Program-made: the position numbers and the translations under genes
Notes under the pieces: generated by a model
The model's database searches: none
What the model was told of the DNA's origin: nothing
What the model saw: the letters and a program-made list of their open reading frames with translations, nothing else
Assembly: GCF_021390545.1 (NCBI RefSeq)
Contig: NZ_JAJUWR010000025.1
Span: forward strand, 30,376-94,375
Length of the DNA: 64,000 nucleotides
From: Algoriphagus sp. AGSA1
Lineage (GTDB): Bacteria > Bacteroidota > Bacteroidia > Cytophagales > Cyclobacteriaceae
Reading direction: 5' to 3'
In this document: piece by piece, positions 17,241 through 26,087 of the stretch
Layout: every line of letters starts with the position of its first letter
Numbering within the stretch: position 1 is the stretch's first letter

Positions 17241-18401
17241 ATGAATACCTCAGATTCCCGAAGGGATTTTCTTAAGAAATCGGCCTTAATCGGCACAGGA
17301 CTTAGCCTCGCAGCCAGTACTTCACTTCAGGCTTTTGCTGGGACAGTCAAATCCAAAAATAAGTTGCCCGATTGGAAGGGCTTCAACCTCTTGGATTTTT
17401 TCTCCCATGATCCCAATGCCGGAAGACCTACAAAACCGGAATATATCCAATGGATCGCAGACTGGGGATTTGATTTTGCAAGGATTCCTATTTCTTATCC
17501 CAGCTATCTGGAAATAGACCGAAGCAGACCGATTCGCCCAGATGAAGTGTTGAACTTTGACGAAAGCCGCTTGGAGAAAATCGATGAGCTTGTCGAACGC
17601 TGCATCGCCCATGGGCTCCATGTGAGTTTGAATTTACATCGTGCGCCTGGATTTTGCATCAATGCAGGATTTGTAGAGCCATATAACCTCTGGAAAGATC
17701 AGGAAGCGCAAGAAGCATTCTGCGCCCACTGGGAGATGTGGGCAAATCGGTACAAAGGGATTTCTAAGAAGAAATTGAGCTTTGACCTGGTCAACGAGCC
17801 CTATCAGCGTGCCGATCCCAATGATCAGCATAGTCCTGGTGGCCCAGTGGATATGCAGGATTATCGGCGTGTGGGCAAAGCTGCTTTAGATACCATCAAA
17901 TCGGTGAAGAAATCCCGGTTGGTGATTGCAGACGGAAATGGGGGAGGAGGAACCGCAATGCCGGAGCTGGCTGATCTGGATCTGGCGCAGAGTTGCCGTG
18001 GATATCACCCTTTTCCGATTTCCCATTATAAAGCGGGATGGGTATATAAGGATCCTTCTACCGTCCCACCCGTTACCTGGCCTTTGGCTCAGGGAGAAAA
18101 GGTATTGGATATAGACGATATCCGTGAATATTATGGACCATGGAAAGCACTGGTAGATCAGGGAGTAGGCGTACATTGCGGAGAATGCGGTGGTTACAAC
18201 GAAACCCCACACGATGTTTTTCTCAGCTGGTTTGGAGATGTGCTGGCAGTGTTGAAAGAAAATGGAATCGGCTTTGGAATCTGGGAATTTTCAGGGAGTT
18301 TTGGAGTATTGAATTCAGGGAGAAAAGACGTGGAGTACGAAGACTGGTATGGAGAGAAATTGGACAGGAAGTTTTTGGAATTGCTCAGAGCTCAGATTTA
18401 A
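17241..18401 (+). CDS. Glycoside hydrolase family 5 (cellulase-like), exported
   Basis: A 386-aa exported glycosidase. The N-terminus carries a Tat-type signal (SRRDFLKKSALIGTG) with cleavage near the AFAG segment. The GH5 (beta/alpha)8 barrel shows DFARIPISYPSY, HVSLNLHRAPGF, the acid/base glutamate in DLVNEP (Glu186) and the likely nucleophile in HCGECGG (Glu315). The size is normal for a single-domain GH5; no carbohydrate-binding module is present. Substrate is a beta-linked glucan, mannan or similar; the subfamily cannot be fixed by eye. An insertion sequence begins about 200 bp downstream. Confidence 0.88.
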   Translation: MNTSDSRRDFLKKSALIGTGLSLAASTSLQAFAGTVKSKNKLPDWKGFNLLDFFSHDPNAGRPTKPEYIQWIADWGFDFARIPISYPSYLEIDRSRPIRPDEVLNFDESRLEKIDELVERCIAHGLHVSLNLHRAPGFCINAGFVEPYNLWKDQEAQEAFCAHWEMWANRYKGISKKKLSFDLVNEPYQRADPNDQHSPGGPVDMQDYRRVGKAALDTIKSVKKSRLVIADGNGGGGTAMPELADLDLAQSCRGYHPFPISHYKAGWVYKDPSTVPPVTWPLAQGEKVLDIDDIREYYGPWKALVDQGVGVHCGECGGYNETPHDVFLSWFGDVLAVLKENGIGFGIWEFSGSFGVLNSGRKDVEYEDWYGEKLDRKFLELLRAQI

Positions 18402-18605
18402 GAAATACTATATTCGAACTGGATCCATTAAGATGTGATTCTGCTCCTTGGACACTGGTCCTACACGCTTTATGGCCGACACATTTTACTGGGCTGATCA
18501 CAAATGTCTTTACATTACTGATCGTGCCGTTGGCACTCTGAGGACATATCAGCTTCATTAATCCAGAATTGCATTATGGGCATTTACAGGCCTTGCCTTT
18601 GGCAA

Positions 18606-18622
18606 GGACTCAAGTTTGGCTA
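18606..18622 (+). repeat. Left terminal inverted repeat of the IS
   Basis: GGACTCAAGTTTGGCTA; matches the right end with a 2-nt gap. The transposase stop codon lies inside it (18622-18620). Confidence 0.8.
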
Positions 18623-20011
18623 ATTTCTAGCATGAAACAATGCGGAGAGGATAGGATTATCTGATTTTTTGAGGGTTTGCATTTTTTTCTGGATGTTTAC
18701 GAAGTCGGAGAAATTGATTTTTGAAGTGTGTGCCCAGTTTATTGCCCTGAATTGGTTGAGGATGTCACCTGTTGTTGTACGGATCGATTTTTCTGATTTA
18801 TACCACTTTGGACGGGGGAGGACTTGCGTTTTTGCAGTTTCTGAGGCCAGAAGAAGCATGGAATAGACGGCGGTGAGGAATGCGGGGACTTTTTCACAGG
18901 CCTGCTCGGTTCTGACCTGGGCTTCCCCGCATCCCAAAATAGTTTTCTCGTCTTTGAAGTTGACCTCTATGCCCCATCTCCAGAGATAGGCTTGCAGCAG
19001 TGTGCCCAGGTCCAGCTCCGGTTCGGTACAGACCAGATAGGCCGGATCCCGGTAGAGCAGGCGTGACTTGAGGGTCTTGCGGTAGGAGACCGGACGGATG
19101 ATGACCAGTTTGAGATCTTTGTTCCCGGCCTTTCTCCAGCGGACCGTCGGGATGACTTTAAGCTGGAACCCGTGGACTTTTCCAGCTGCCCAGGCCTGGG
19201 CCTTTACCCAGGAATAGTCATCGGACTGCCGGATCTGTTCGGGAGTCGGGAGCCGTTCCCCATAGACTTTTTTTCGTCCCTTACCGGATGTGGGGGGCTC
19301 TGGAGGCAGGTAGAGGCTACAGTCTTTCCGGATTCTGCCGATCAGGGTGGTATTGGCGGGGAGTTTTTTCAGAACCGCTTCGTTGGTATAGCTTCCGTCC
19401 ACGCTGACCACCAGTTCCTTGTCGGTAAAGCCATCCTGATCGAGATTTTCACGCAAGAGCCTGATCCGTTGGGCACCGATGACGCTGAGCTTGGCTTTTT
19501 TCTGGGTTTCACGGAACAGTTGCCAATCCTGTTCCCCTGCCGCTTTACCGGGCTTTTTTACACTGGGGCAATGATGTAGATCAACGGGGATGGCCCGGGC
19601 CTGTACCGGGCCCATTTTTGAAAAACAGGATAATGAAAGCTGGATGAACCGCTGCCCCCAAACCAGATTGGTCTGGAAAGGTGGGCCAAGCGCATCCCTG
19701 AGCCAACGGGCACCAAACACGTTTCTTCCTTTTTTTCGTAACAAGGTGTCATCCATGTGGGCAAAAACATACCGCTGTACCGGATCGGCCAATGTGACAA
19801 CTTTCCTTCGGATGACACCGAAAATCCCGGCAATATCCATCCTGTCCCCTTTGAAAAGGCGATAGGTGGCCGACCAGTCCTTAAACTGATCACCACTTGC
19901 GGTCAGCCAACCTGTAATGGTGGAACGCCCCATACAGGAAAGCACTCCGTTGACCAGCCTTGCGGCTCTTTGCCAGGTGCGAAACTGCTTGAAGCAGGAT
20001 TGGCATTCCAA
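18620..20011 (-). CDS. DDE transposase, IS4/IS701-like
   Basis: A 463-aa transposase with an RNase H-like core. The C-terminal signature Y-L-W-R-W-G-I-E-V-N-F-K-D-E-K (near residues 359-373) fits the Y-(2)-R-(3)-E-(6)-K pattern of IS4-type enzymes and supplies the catalytic glutamate. Likely catalytic aspartates are in FAHMDDTLLRKKGR (near residue 86) and VVSVDGSYTNE (near 207). Length and the N-terminal CFKQFRTW…GRSTITGWL region also fit IS701-like proteins, so the exact family is open. The frame is intact, so the element may be active. Confidence 0.88.
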   Translation of the reverse strand: MECQSCFKQFRTWQRAARLVNGVLSCMGRSTITGWLTASGDQFKDWSATYRLFKGDRMDIAGIFGVIRRKVVTLADPVQRYVFAHMDDTLLRKKGRNVFGARWLRDALGPPFQTNLVWGQRFIQLSLSCFSKMGPVQARAIPVDLHHCPSVKKPGKAAGEQDWQLFRETQKKAKLSVIGAQRIRLLRENLDQDGFTDKELVVSVDGSYTNEAVLKKLPANTTLIGRIRKDCSLYLPPEPPTSGKGRKKVYGERLPTPEQIRQSDDYSWVKAQAWAAGKVHGFQLKVIPTVRWRKAGNKDLKLVIIRPVSYRKTLKSRLLYRDPAYLVCTEPELDLGTLLQAYLWRWGIEVNFKDEKTILGCGEAQVRTEQACEKVPAFLTAVYSMLLLASETAKTQVLPRPKWYKSEKSIRTTTGDILNQFRAINWAHTSKINFSDFVNIQKKMQTLKKSDNPILSALFHARN

Positions 20012-20034
20012 GAAAATCCCTTCCAGTACCCCCT

Positions 20035-20241
20035 TCAGATCTTCTCCGGGAGTTTTTTTTTAAGGTCCGCTACGGACTGGTCACTGCGCTGCAGAACCAG
20101 TCTCTGGTGGTCGTCGATGATCCACTCCACTACTTCTCCTTGATGAAATTCGATGGCCTGGGCAACGGCAGCAGGAAAATTGACATACCACTGTTCGCTT
20201 TTTGCTCTTTTGATGAGTTGTACTTTGGTTGGATATCCCAT
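20035..20241 (-). CDS. AbrB/MazE-like small DNA-binding protein carried by the IS
   Basis: A 68-aa protein from the start at 20241 (MGYPTKVQLIKRAKSEQWYV); an in-frame ATG 11 codons earlier would read through a palindrome and is less likely. The pattern VNFPAAVAQAIEFHQGEVVEWIIDDHQRLVLQR resembles a SpoVT/AbrB swapped-hairpin domain as in MazE antitoxins, where V-x-x-P-x-x-x-x…G-x-x-V-x-W is conserved. It ends 24 bp before the transposase start and is surely co-transcribed. No toxin partner is present. A role as regulator of the IS, through the palindrome at its start, is inference. Confidence 0.7.
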   Translation of the reverse strand: MGYPTKVQLIKRAKSEQWYVNFPAAVAQAIEFHQGEVVEWIIDDHQRLVLQRSDQSVADLKKKLPEKI

Positions 20242-20262
20242 ATCTAGTCCATTAACTAGATA
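20241..20262. promoter_or_regulatory. Palindrome at the start of the IS operon
   Basis: TATCTAGT-CCATTA-ACTAGATA, perfect 8-bp arms, abutting the start codon of the AbrB-like gene. A further TATCTAGT half-site sits at 20316-20323 near the right IS end. Probable autoregulatory operator; binding protein inferred. Confidence 0.55.
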
Positions 20263-20278
20263 TAATAATCTCAAAAAA

Positions 20279-20303
20279 AGGCCATAAATCCAAATTATGG
20301 CCT
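20279..20303. terminator. Hairpin terminator guarding the IS operon from read-through
   Basis: AGGCCATAA / TTATGGCCT with a 7-nt loop, between the right IS end and the AbrB-like gene. On the minus strand it is followed by a T-run. Such hairpins stop transcription entering an IS from outside. Confidence 0.7.
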
Positions 20304-20326
20304 GTTTATTTTAAGTATCTAGTAAA

Positions 20327-20345
20327 TAGCCAAACGAAAGAGTCC
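20327..20345 (-). repeat. Right terminal inverted repeat of the IS
   Basis: TAGCCAAACGAAAGAGTCC, reverse complement of the left end apart from a 2-nt insertion. Confidence 0.8.
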
Positions 20346-20378
20346 CTTTCAGGGACAGTCTTAGATGAAGAGAGTAAA

Positions 20379-21557
20379 GTGCCACTCGTTAATTCTTACT
20401 TATTTATTAAAAATTATCCCGAGTTCAGCTGGATCTCTAGTGATGAAGGTGCTTTTTCTATAAGATTCCCAGAATCTATAAAAAGTGACACGCTCGTAGT
20501 ATCTTTTTTAGGATATAAAAGTAAAGAAGTCCCCTTACTTTCATTTAATGCGCCCGGTGTGAAAATAGAACTGGATAGATTGATGATCTCTTTGGATGAG
20601 ATAGTTGTTAGGCCGGAAGCACTTCAATTAGAAAATTTAATACATGATATTTTAAAGAATATAGAAATAAACTATCCTAATCAAAGCCATCAATTATCAG
20701 GTCTTTATAGGAAAATTTCAACTGACTATAACGAATTTACAGGCCTTGTCGAAGCTGCCGTGACAATACAGGATGTCGGGTATTCAAAAAGTATTTCAAA
20801 TTCAAAAATCCAGATAAACTCTTTTAGGAAAGGAGATGAATTGGCGGAAGTGGATTCTGTGTATTTGGATTATTATGAGAAGGTGAAAGCGAGAGTAGTT
20901 GACGAAACAGGTATTAAGCCCATCTCAAATGATCTTGTTGATTTATACAGGCAAAATCCTGCACGTGGAGCTTATCATGAGGATGCCCTTTTTACTGAAA
21001 AGGGTTTGCGAATGACCTTAATAGGAATTCCTGAAATGCCTGTTTACCATGAGGTAGTAGGGTTTGAATTAGTAGGGAATGACACAGTTTATCAAATAGC
21101 TTTTGGAAGCACAGACCCCCCGCTAGGTACTTCCTATATGAAAGTAAACAGCAGAGACTTTGCTATTTTGGAGTTTCAACAGAAAATTTTTACCAATGCA
21201 GATCGAACTGATTATATTGAAATGTTCGTGAAATACGGAAAAGTTGAAGGGAAATACTATCCGGAGAAATTTGTCCAGAAGAAAATGCGTTTTATCTCCC
21301 GGGATATAGGAGGGCATGCTATGGATATCCATACCTATTGGTTTGATGAAGTTAAAACCGGAAAGTTTAAAAAAATTCGGTTTAAAGATGAAGAAAAAGC
21401 AGATGAAAATATAGGTTCTAAAGTATATGAATACAATCAAGATATTTGGATCAATAGTGAATTTCTAAAAACACACCCCCTTGATTCTGCCATAATCCGA
21501 AGCTTGGAACGGTATAGAAGCTTACAGGAACAATTTAAGATCAATGGTAAAAAATAA
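20379..21557 (+). CDS. Carboxypeptidase-regulatory-like domain protein, 5'-truncated by the IS
   Basis: At least 392 aa, exported in its intact relatives. The first GTG is at 20379, but the frame is open further back into the IS end with no ATG. The codons just before it read SGTVLDEESKVPLVNSYLF, the typical first strand of a CarboxypepD_reg-like domain. So the true start and signal peptide are gone. Then come ISSDEGAFSIRFPES and LVVSFLGYKSKEVPL, then a larger domain of unknown function with ISLDEIVVRPEALQLENLI. The left flank of the IS shows no matching 5' part, so sequence was also deleted. Probably non-functional unless a promoter in the IS drives it. Downstream TlpA-like gene overlaps it by 14 nt. 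Confidence 0.75.
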   Translation: MPLVNSYLFIKNYPEFSWISSDEGAFSIRFPESIKSDTLVVSFLGYKSKEVPLLSFNAPGVKIELDRLMISLDEIVVRPEALQLENLIHDILKNIEINYPNQSHQLSGLYRKISTDYNEFTGLVEAAVTIQDVGYSKSISNSKIQINSFRKGDELAEVDSVYLDYYEKVKARVVDETGIKPISNDLVDLYRQNPARGAYHEDALFTEKGLRMTLIGIPEMPVYHEVVGFELVGNDTVYQIAFGSTDPPLGTSYMKVNSRDFAILEFQQKIFTNADRTDYIEMFVKYGKVEGKYYPEKFVQKKMRFISRDIGGHAMDIHTYWFDEVKTGKFKKIRFKDEEKADENIGSKVYEYNQDIWINSEFLKTHPLDSAIIRSLERYRSLQEQFKINGKK

Positions 21558-22977
21558 TCCGGTATCAAAAAATGCTCTAAGTTGGATTATCTGCCTTGGG
21601 ATTTTGGTGATTAGTTTCTTTCGCTGTCAGCCTGAGCTTAAAGATCAACACCATGTCGTCCTAGTATTGGAAGACTCAAGTGTTTCCGATTTTCTAAGTC
21701 AAAAGAAAGCATCTCTACATTTCCTGGGGGAAAACTCACTACCCGAGAAAATTGAATTTCTTTCAGATACTGCGTTCACCCAACTGAGGGTGGTAGTTAA
21801 TAATGATTGGTCAGAGTTGGTATATAAAGAAAACAATCAATCAATATACAGCTATATTTTTCAAAAAGGAGATAGTGTCTTGCTAAGAATCAGAGAAAGA
21901 CAGCCTTGGATGGAGGTGGTCAACCGAACTTCAAAAGAATATGATATCAACTGGGAAGCCATACGGAACCGGGATTTAATTAAACGAAAGCCTACAAGCC
22001 TAGAAGATTTTTACTTTCTCTGGAATTCCTCTTATAATTCCTTGGTTCCGGTAAATATGGAAAGCGAACTCCTAATGGCCAAAATATCAGCAAAAGAAGG
22101 CCTGGATAGAGAAAAAGCCTGCTTGGATTCTCTAGTTGAAAAGGGGCTGCTTACTAATTCTTATTCTGAATTGTTGGTTGAAAGAAATCGATTTGAGAGG
22201 AGTAAAATCGAGCTTTTTGAAATTGAAAAAGGAACGTTTGATGCAATTGCCGCAATGCAGACATTTTCAGGTGAAAATAGTGCGGTAAAAGATCGTATTT
22301 ATCTAGATGAATTTTCTGACTTCCTGTTAGGCCAATTGATAGCTCAGCATCCTGATAAAATGGACAAAATTATAGGTGGAACCACACACAGCTATTTTTC
22401 GCAATTAATGTTATACAAGCACTTAGAAAGACAGGTTCAAGAGCTTTCTTTTGCGGAAGTTGATGAATTATTAACAAAAAACAGATCCAAGTTGCCAAAT
22501 GAATGGGAAAGTACATTGCGTGCCTCGATTGAAAAGTTGCTAAATCAGGAGCCAGATATTGAAATACAAGGGCTTGGTCAAAAACATTTGACTTTTGATG
22601 ACTTATTGGCAATAAAGAGAGGGAAATTCCTTTATGTGGATTTGTGGGCAGCTTGGTGTTTGCCTTGTATCCGTTCATTTCCGGAATCCAGATTGCTCAA
22701 TGAGGATTATCAAAGCAAAGGATTTGAAGTAGTGTATCTCTCTGTCGATAAAAATCATAAATTCTGGGAAAACGTCATTCTGAAATACGAAATATCGTTT
22801 CCTGAAAGATCTTATATCGTAATGAATATTGATGAGTCAGAGTACCTCAAAACACTTAATATTGATTTGATTCCGCGTTATCTTTTGTTTGATCCAGAAG
22901 GCAAATTGATTCACCAAAATGCCCCAAGACCGGCATCGCGTGAAATAAGAATTTTGTTAGATAGTCTTAGTTCATAG
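21544..22977 (+). CDS. TlpA-like thioredoxin-fold protein, membrane-anchored
   Basis: A 477-aa protein. The N-terminus has a hydrophobic segment ending in FFRC, a weak lipobox, so it is a lipoprotein or membrane-anchored. The middle is a long helical region typical of Bacteroidota TlpA-family disulfide reductases. The C-terminal thioredoxin fold has the active site W-C-L-P-C (Cys372, Cys375) within FLYVDLWAAWCLPC, and a later cis-proline stretch LIPRYLLFD. It faces the periplasm and reduces or isomerises disulfides. The start overlaps the end of the truncated regulatory-domain gene, so the two formed an operon before the IS arrived. Confidence 0.85.
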   Translation: MVKNNPVSKNALSWIICLGILVISFFRCQPELKDQHHVVLVLEDSSVSDFLSQKKASLHFLGENSLPEKIEFLSDTAFTQLRVVVNNDWSELVYKENNQSIYSYIFQKGDSVLLRIRERQPWMEVVNRTSKEYDINWEAIRNRDLIKRKPTSLEDFYFLWNSSYNSLVPVNMESELLMAKISAKEGLDREKACLDSLVEKGLLTNSYSELLVERNRFERSKIELFEIEKGTFDAIAAMQTFSGENSAVKDRIYLDEFSDFLLGQLIAQHPDKMDKIIGGTTHSYFSQLMLYKHLERQVQELSFAEVDELLTKNRSKLPNEWESTLRASIEKLLNQEPDIEIQGLGQKHLTFDDLLAIKRGKFLYVDLWAAWCLPCIRSFPESRLLNEDYQSKGFEVVYLSVDKNHKFWENVILKYEISFPERSYIVMNIDESEYLKTLNIDLIPRYLLFDPEGKLIHQNAPRPASREIRILLDSLSS

Positions 22978-23400
22978 TAAGGTTAATCGGAATATTCCTA
23001 TTGATTGAAATTTAGTTTTCTTTTTTGAAAACCACCTTTCCTTGCTCTAAGCGGGAAATATTGTTTTTTCTACAGAGGAAGTAGCCATATTCTTAAATTT
23101 TTCCTTTAGGTTTTTATCACCCAAAACTCACTGTTAACTTATGATAAAGGACTGTTTAAAAATTGATCAGGACAGGAAAGTGTAGCCTCAGTGCGACAGG
23201 AGTCGAGGACCTTTCGATTTCGAGACTCTCGTCTCTCAAGTGCTCAAGGTGACCACAATCACGGTTCTAAGAGCAATTTCTGTCATCTCGATTTATGCAT
23301 TTTTTAAATGTTAAGCCTCTCAGTGACGGTTTTCAAATCGAACTCAGGTTTGTAGATGCTCAGATTCAAGTGAAGTAGATTTATACCACGTCCTTAAACC
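22978..23400. other. Intergenic stretch with decayed repeat-like sequence
   Basis: No gene is seen. Around 23170-23300 there is GC-richer text with short inverted pieces (for example GAGAC-TCTC-GTCTC) and TGTCATCTCGA-like words that recur between genes in many Bacteroidota. It may be a worn interspersed repeat. This is an impression, not an alignment. Confidence 0.35.
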
Positions 23401-23430
23401 AAAAAAGTCCCGCATCAACGGGACTTTTTT
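23401..23430. terminator. Terminator after the serB-serA fusion gene
   Basis: AAAAAAGTCCCG / CGGGACTTTTTT with a 6-nt loop, 23 bp past the minus-strand stop at 23453. A- and T-runs on both sides make it work in both directions. Confidence 0.9.
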
Positions 23431-23452
23431 TTGTTATAGAAATGTTTAAATC

Positions 23453-25345
23453 CTAGTAAAGAACCCTAAACCGGATAGTCCCCGGAATAAGCTTCAACGC
23501 ATCGATGGCTTCGCTAGAGTATGCCTTGTCGATATCGGTAATCACATATCCGATTTTCTCATTGGTCTTTAGGTACTGCCCTACTATATTGATCTCGAAG
23601 TTTGCCAGGATCTGATTGATTTTGGCCAGTACGCCAGGCTCATTCATGTGTATATGAATCAGCCTATGCGCATTTTGCAGGAATGGCAACTGGATATTCG
23701 GGAAGTTAACCGAGTTATACGTATTGCCCGTGTTGATGTATTCCATGATTTTACCAGGCACAAATCGGGCAATGTTCTCCTGCGCTTCCAGGGTGCTGCC
23801 TCCGATATGTGGGGTCAAAATGGTATTAGGCAAACCGATCAATTCAGAGACAAATGGCTCTGTATTGTTTTTTGGCTCTTCAGGAAATACATCCACCGCA
23901 CAGCCCGCGATTCGACCAGAAAGAATTGCGTCCCGCAATGCTGGGATTTCCACCACATGTCCACGGCTGAGATTGAGCAGGTAGGCTCCTGGCTTCATCA
24001 ATTCGATCTTTTCCCTGCTCAGAATGTTATGGTTTTCCTTTCTGCCGTCCACATGTAGAGTGATCACATCACAGGTGCTCAGTAGCTCGTCCAGAGAATC
24101 TACTTTGGTTGCATTTCCCAATGCCAGTTTCTCGATAACATCATAGTAGAAAACATTCATTCCCATATTTTCAGCTAACACTGAGAGCTGGGCACCTATA
24201 TTTCCATAACCGATAATCCCCAGTTTTTTACCCCTGATTTCGAAGCTTCCGCTGGCCGATTTATCCCATTTACTTTCATGCATGGAGGATGTCTTGCCGG
24301 CAAAGTTCCTCATCAGAAAGATGATCTCAGCTATGGCCATCTCCACTACAGAACGGGTATTGCTGAATGGTGCATTGAACACCGCAATTCCTTTCTCCTG
24401 GCAAGCCTCCAGATCAATCTGGTTTGTGCCGATGCAAAATGCCCCCACGGCAATCAGTCGGTTTGCGTTTTCCAAGACTTTCCGAGTAATGTTGGTTTTG
24501 GAACGGATACCAATGATGGAGACGTTCTTGATCCTTTCGCAGAGTTCCTCTTCGGACATGGCAGAGCCTACGACTTCTACATCGTAACCTTCTTCTTTGA
24601 GCAAATCGACACCTATCTGGTGGACGTTTTCAAGGAGCAAAACTTTGATCCTGCTTTTTGGGTAAGAGAATTTTGTGTTCAAGTTGTTGACGTATAGGAT
24701 TTCATCCAAACTAGGCGCTATATGATCTGCCTCTTTGGTTACTTTAGGACGGTTTACATTTTCGGTAAATGCATAAAACTTATTGGCCAGACCCGATTTC
24801 TTGATCTCATAATCTGTATAACCATCGCCGATCACATAGATTTCACCTTCTAAGTTGATTTTCTTGATGGTTTCAGCCTTTCCGTTGTTTTTCGAAAGCG
24901 GATTGTCCCTGTTGAAATCTATGATATTATCCGCATCATCATAGACGAATTCGTTGGCAAAAACATTGGCCGCTAGAATCCCATAGTCCGCTACTATAGG
25001 AATGATGAAATCCTTGAAACCATTGGATACTATGTAAATATTAGCCGCATTGTCCTGAAGGAATTCCTTATTCCGCTCAAAGGATTTGGAGACCTTCTTT
25101 TTCAATGCGGCGATCAAGTCATCAATCTGGGATTTATTGGCCTTCAGGATATCAATTCGCTGGATCAAACTGTCACGGAAAGTAACATTGCCTTCCATTC
25201 CTTTGTCGGTGATATCTTTGATAGCCTTTAGTTTTACTTCCTTTTCAGGGTCATTGAGGAGACTGATTTCGCCAAGGATATCCAAGGCTTCCACCTGTGT
25301 AAACGTGCTGTCAAAATCTATGATGAACTTTGTAGAATGAGGCAT
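23453..25345 (-). CDS. serA: Fused phosphoserine phosphatase / D-3-phosphoglycerate dehydrogenase
   Basis: A 630-aa protein joining two steps of serine synthesis. Residues 1-210 are a HAD phosphatase of SerB type: nucleophile motif DFDST (Asp10, Asp12), VSNGF, and motif IV GDGYTDYE. From about residue 233 follows SerA: LLLENVH, the NAD-binding GIIGYGNIG, the catalytic-acid segment ILTPHIGGST and a C-terminal ACT domain (EPGVLAKINQIL) that in the family binds serine for feedback control. SerC, the middle step, is not in the window. Fusions of this type occur in Cytophagales. The gene stands alone with a strong terminator. The substrate of the HAD part is inferred from the fusion. Confidence 0.88.
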   Translation of the reverse strand: MPHSTKFIIDFDSTFTQVEALDILGEISLLNDPEKEVKLKAIKDITDKGMEGNVTFRDSLIQRIDILKANKSQIDDLIAALKKKVSKSFERNKEFLQDNAANIYIVSNGFKDFIIPIVADYGILAANVFANEFVYDDADNIIDFNRDNPLSKNNGKAETIKKINLEGEIYVIGDGYTDYEIKKSGLANKFYAFTENVNRPKVTKEADHIAPSLDEILYVNNLNTKFSYPKSRIKVLLLENVHQIGVDLLKEEGYDVEVVGSAMSEEELCERIKNVSIIGIRSKTNITRKVLENANRLIAVGAFCIGTNQIDLEACQEKGIAVFNAPFSNTRSVVEMAIAEIIFLMRNFAGKTSSMHESKWDKSASGSFEIRGKKLGIIGYGNIGAQLSVLAENMGMNVFYYDVIEKLALGNATKVDSLDELLSTCDVITLHVDGRKENHNILSREKIELMKPGAYLLNLSRGHVVEIPALRDAILSGRIAGCAVDVFPEEPKNNTEPFVSELIGLPNTILTPHIGGSTLEAQENIARFVPGKIMEYINTGNTYNSVNFPNIQLPFLQNAHRLIHIHMNEPGVLAKINQILANFEINIVGQYLKTNEKIGYVITDIDKAYSSEAIDALKLIPGTIRFRVLY

Positions 25346-25570
25346 AGGAGAGGGTCAATAGGTTTATTTGAGTGCAAAATTACAGGATTGTTAAAAAAAT
25401 CGAAGTTTTATTGAAAGAATTGTTTCAAATCTTTTTCGCAATCGATTTTTTTGCAATAATCAAGTGAATTAAACAGGTATTTCGAATTAACAGCAGAATA
25501 CCAAAGATATCTACATTGCTTTTTCTCTCCGATTCTTCGGTGTATTTTTGGGAATAAATCATTACACGCT

Positions 25571-26086
25571 ATGAAACCAATACATCTAGTTTTCGCGTTG
25601 GGCATTGTGCTTTGCTCGGCCTGCCAAAATCAGAAAAACTCCCAATCAGTGGACAGTATTACGACTGATCCAATTGTTGCAGATAGCATCCCTGGAAACT
25701 ATGGTGCTAGTCTAGAGCAGACTGGAATTGTATCTCCTGCTGAGATGCTGATGGTTGTGGAAAAAGAAGGGGATTTTGAGGGCAAAATCACAGGAGAAAT
25801 CAAAGAAGTGTGTACCAAAAAGGGATGCTGGATCACCATGGATCTTCCAAATGGAGAAACCATGCGGGTTACCTTCAAGGATTACGGCTTTTTTGTACCG
25901 ACTACCTCAAAAGGATATCCGGTAATTCTGGAAGGAATAGCTGTATTGACAGAAACAGACGTAGAAACATTACGTCACTATGCCGAAGACGAAGGCAAGA
26001 GTAAAGAAGAGGTGGAAAAAATCATTGAGCCCAAGCGGGAGATTACTTTTGAAGCAGTGGGCGTGGTGATCCAAGATAAAGCGTAA
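25571..26086 (+). CDS. DUF4920 lipoprotein
   Basis: A 171-aa lipoprotein (lipobox VLCSAC, Cys at about residue 18). The mature domain, GKITGEIKEVCTKKGCWIT followed by MRVTFKDYGFFVP, is DUF4920, with an OB-fold-like pattern and two conserved cysteines in VCTKKGC that might bind metal or form a disulfide. The family is common in Bacteroidota and of unknown function. It is followed one base later by a 68-aa gene, then by a DUF983 gene, so the three are likely co-transcribed. Confidence 0.85.
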   Translation: MKPIHLVFALGIVLCSACQNQKNSQSVDSITTDPIVADSIPGNYGASLEQTGIVSPAEMLMVVEKEGDFEGKITGEIKEVCTKKGCWITMDLPNGETMRVTFKDYGFFVPTTSKGYPVILEGIAVLTETDVETLRHYAEDEGKSKEEVEKIIEPKREITFEAVGVVIQDKA

Positions 26087-26087
26087 C

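Larger units (their letters stand above)
18606..20345 (-). mobile_element. Insertion sequence (IS4/IS701-like) with AbrB-like accessory gene
   Basis: About 1.74 kb, bounded by imperfect inverted repeats: left GGACTCAAGTTTGGCTA (18606-18622) and right, read inward, GGACTCTTTCGTTTGGCTA (20345-20327). Similarity continues inward for another 10 bp. Just outside each end is a short palindrome (CCTTGCC-TTT-GGCAAGG left, GTCCCT-TTC-AGGGAC right), so the true ends may lie slightly further out. Target duplications could not be resolved. Base composition is more GC-rich than the flanks, in keeping with recent arrival. It carries two minus-strand genes. Confidence 0.85.

Noticed and set aside
18140..18541. 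Plus-strand open frame overlapping the GH5 gene end
   Set aside because: It covers the strongly supported GH5 reading frame, shows no domain pattern and its composition is that of a shifted frame.
19172..19896. Long open frames on both strands inside the transposase gene
   Set aside because: They are shadows of the GC-rich transposase gene; no motifs or starts support them.
24278..24697. Plus-strand frame opposite the serB-serA gene
   Set aside because: Antisense shadow of a well-supported gene without domains or a start context.
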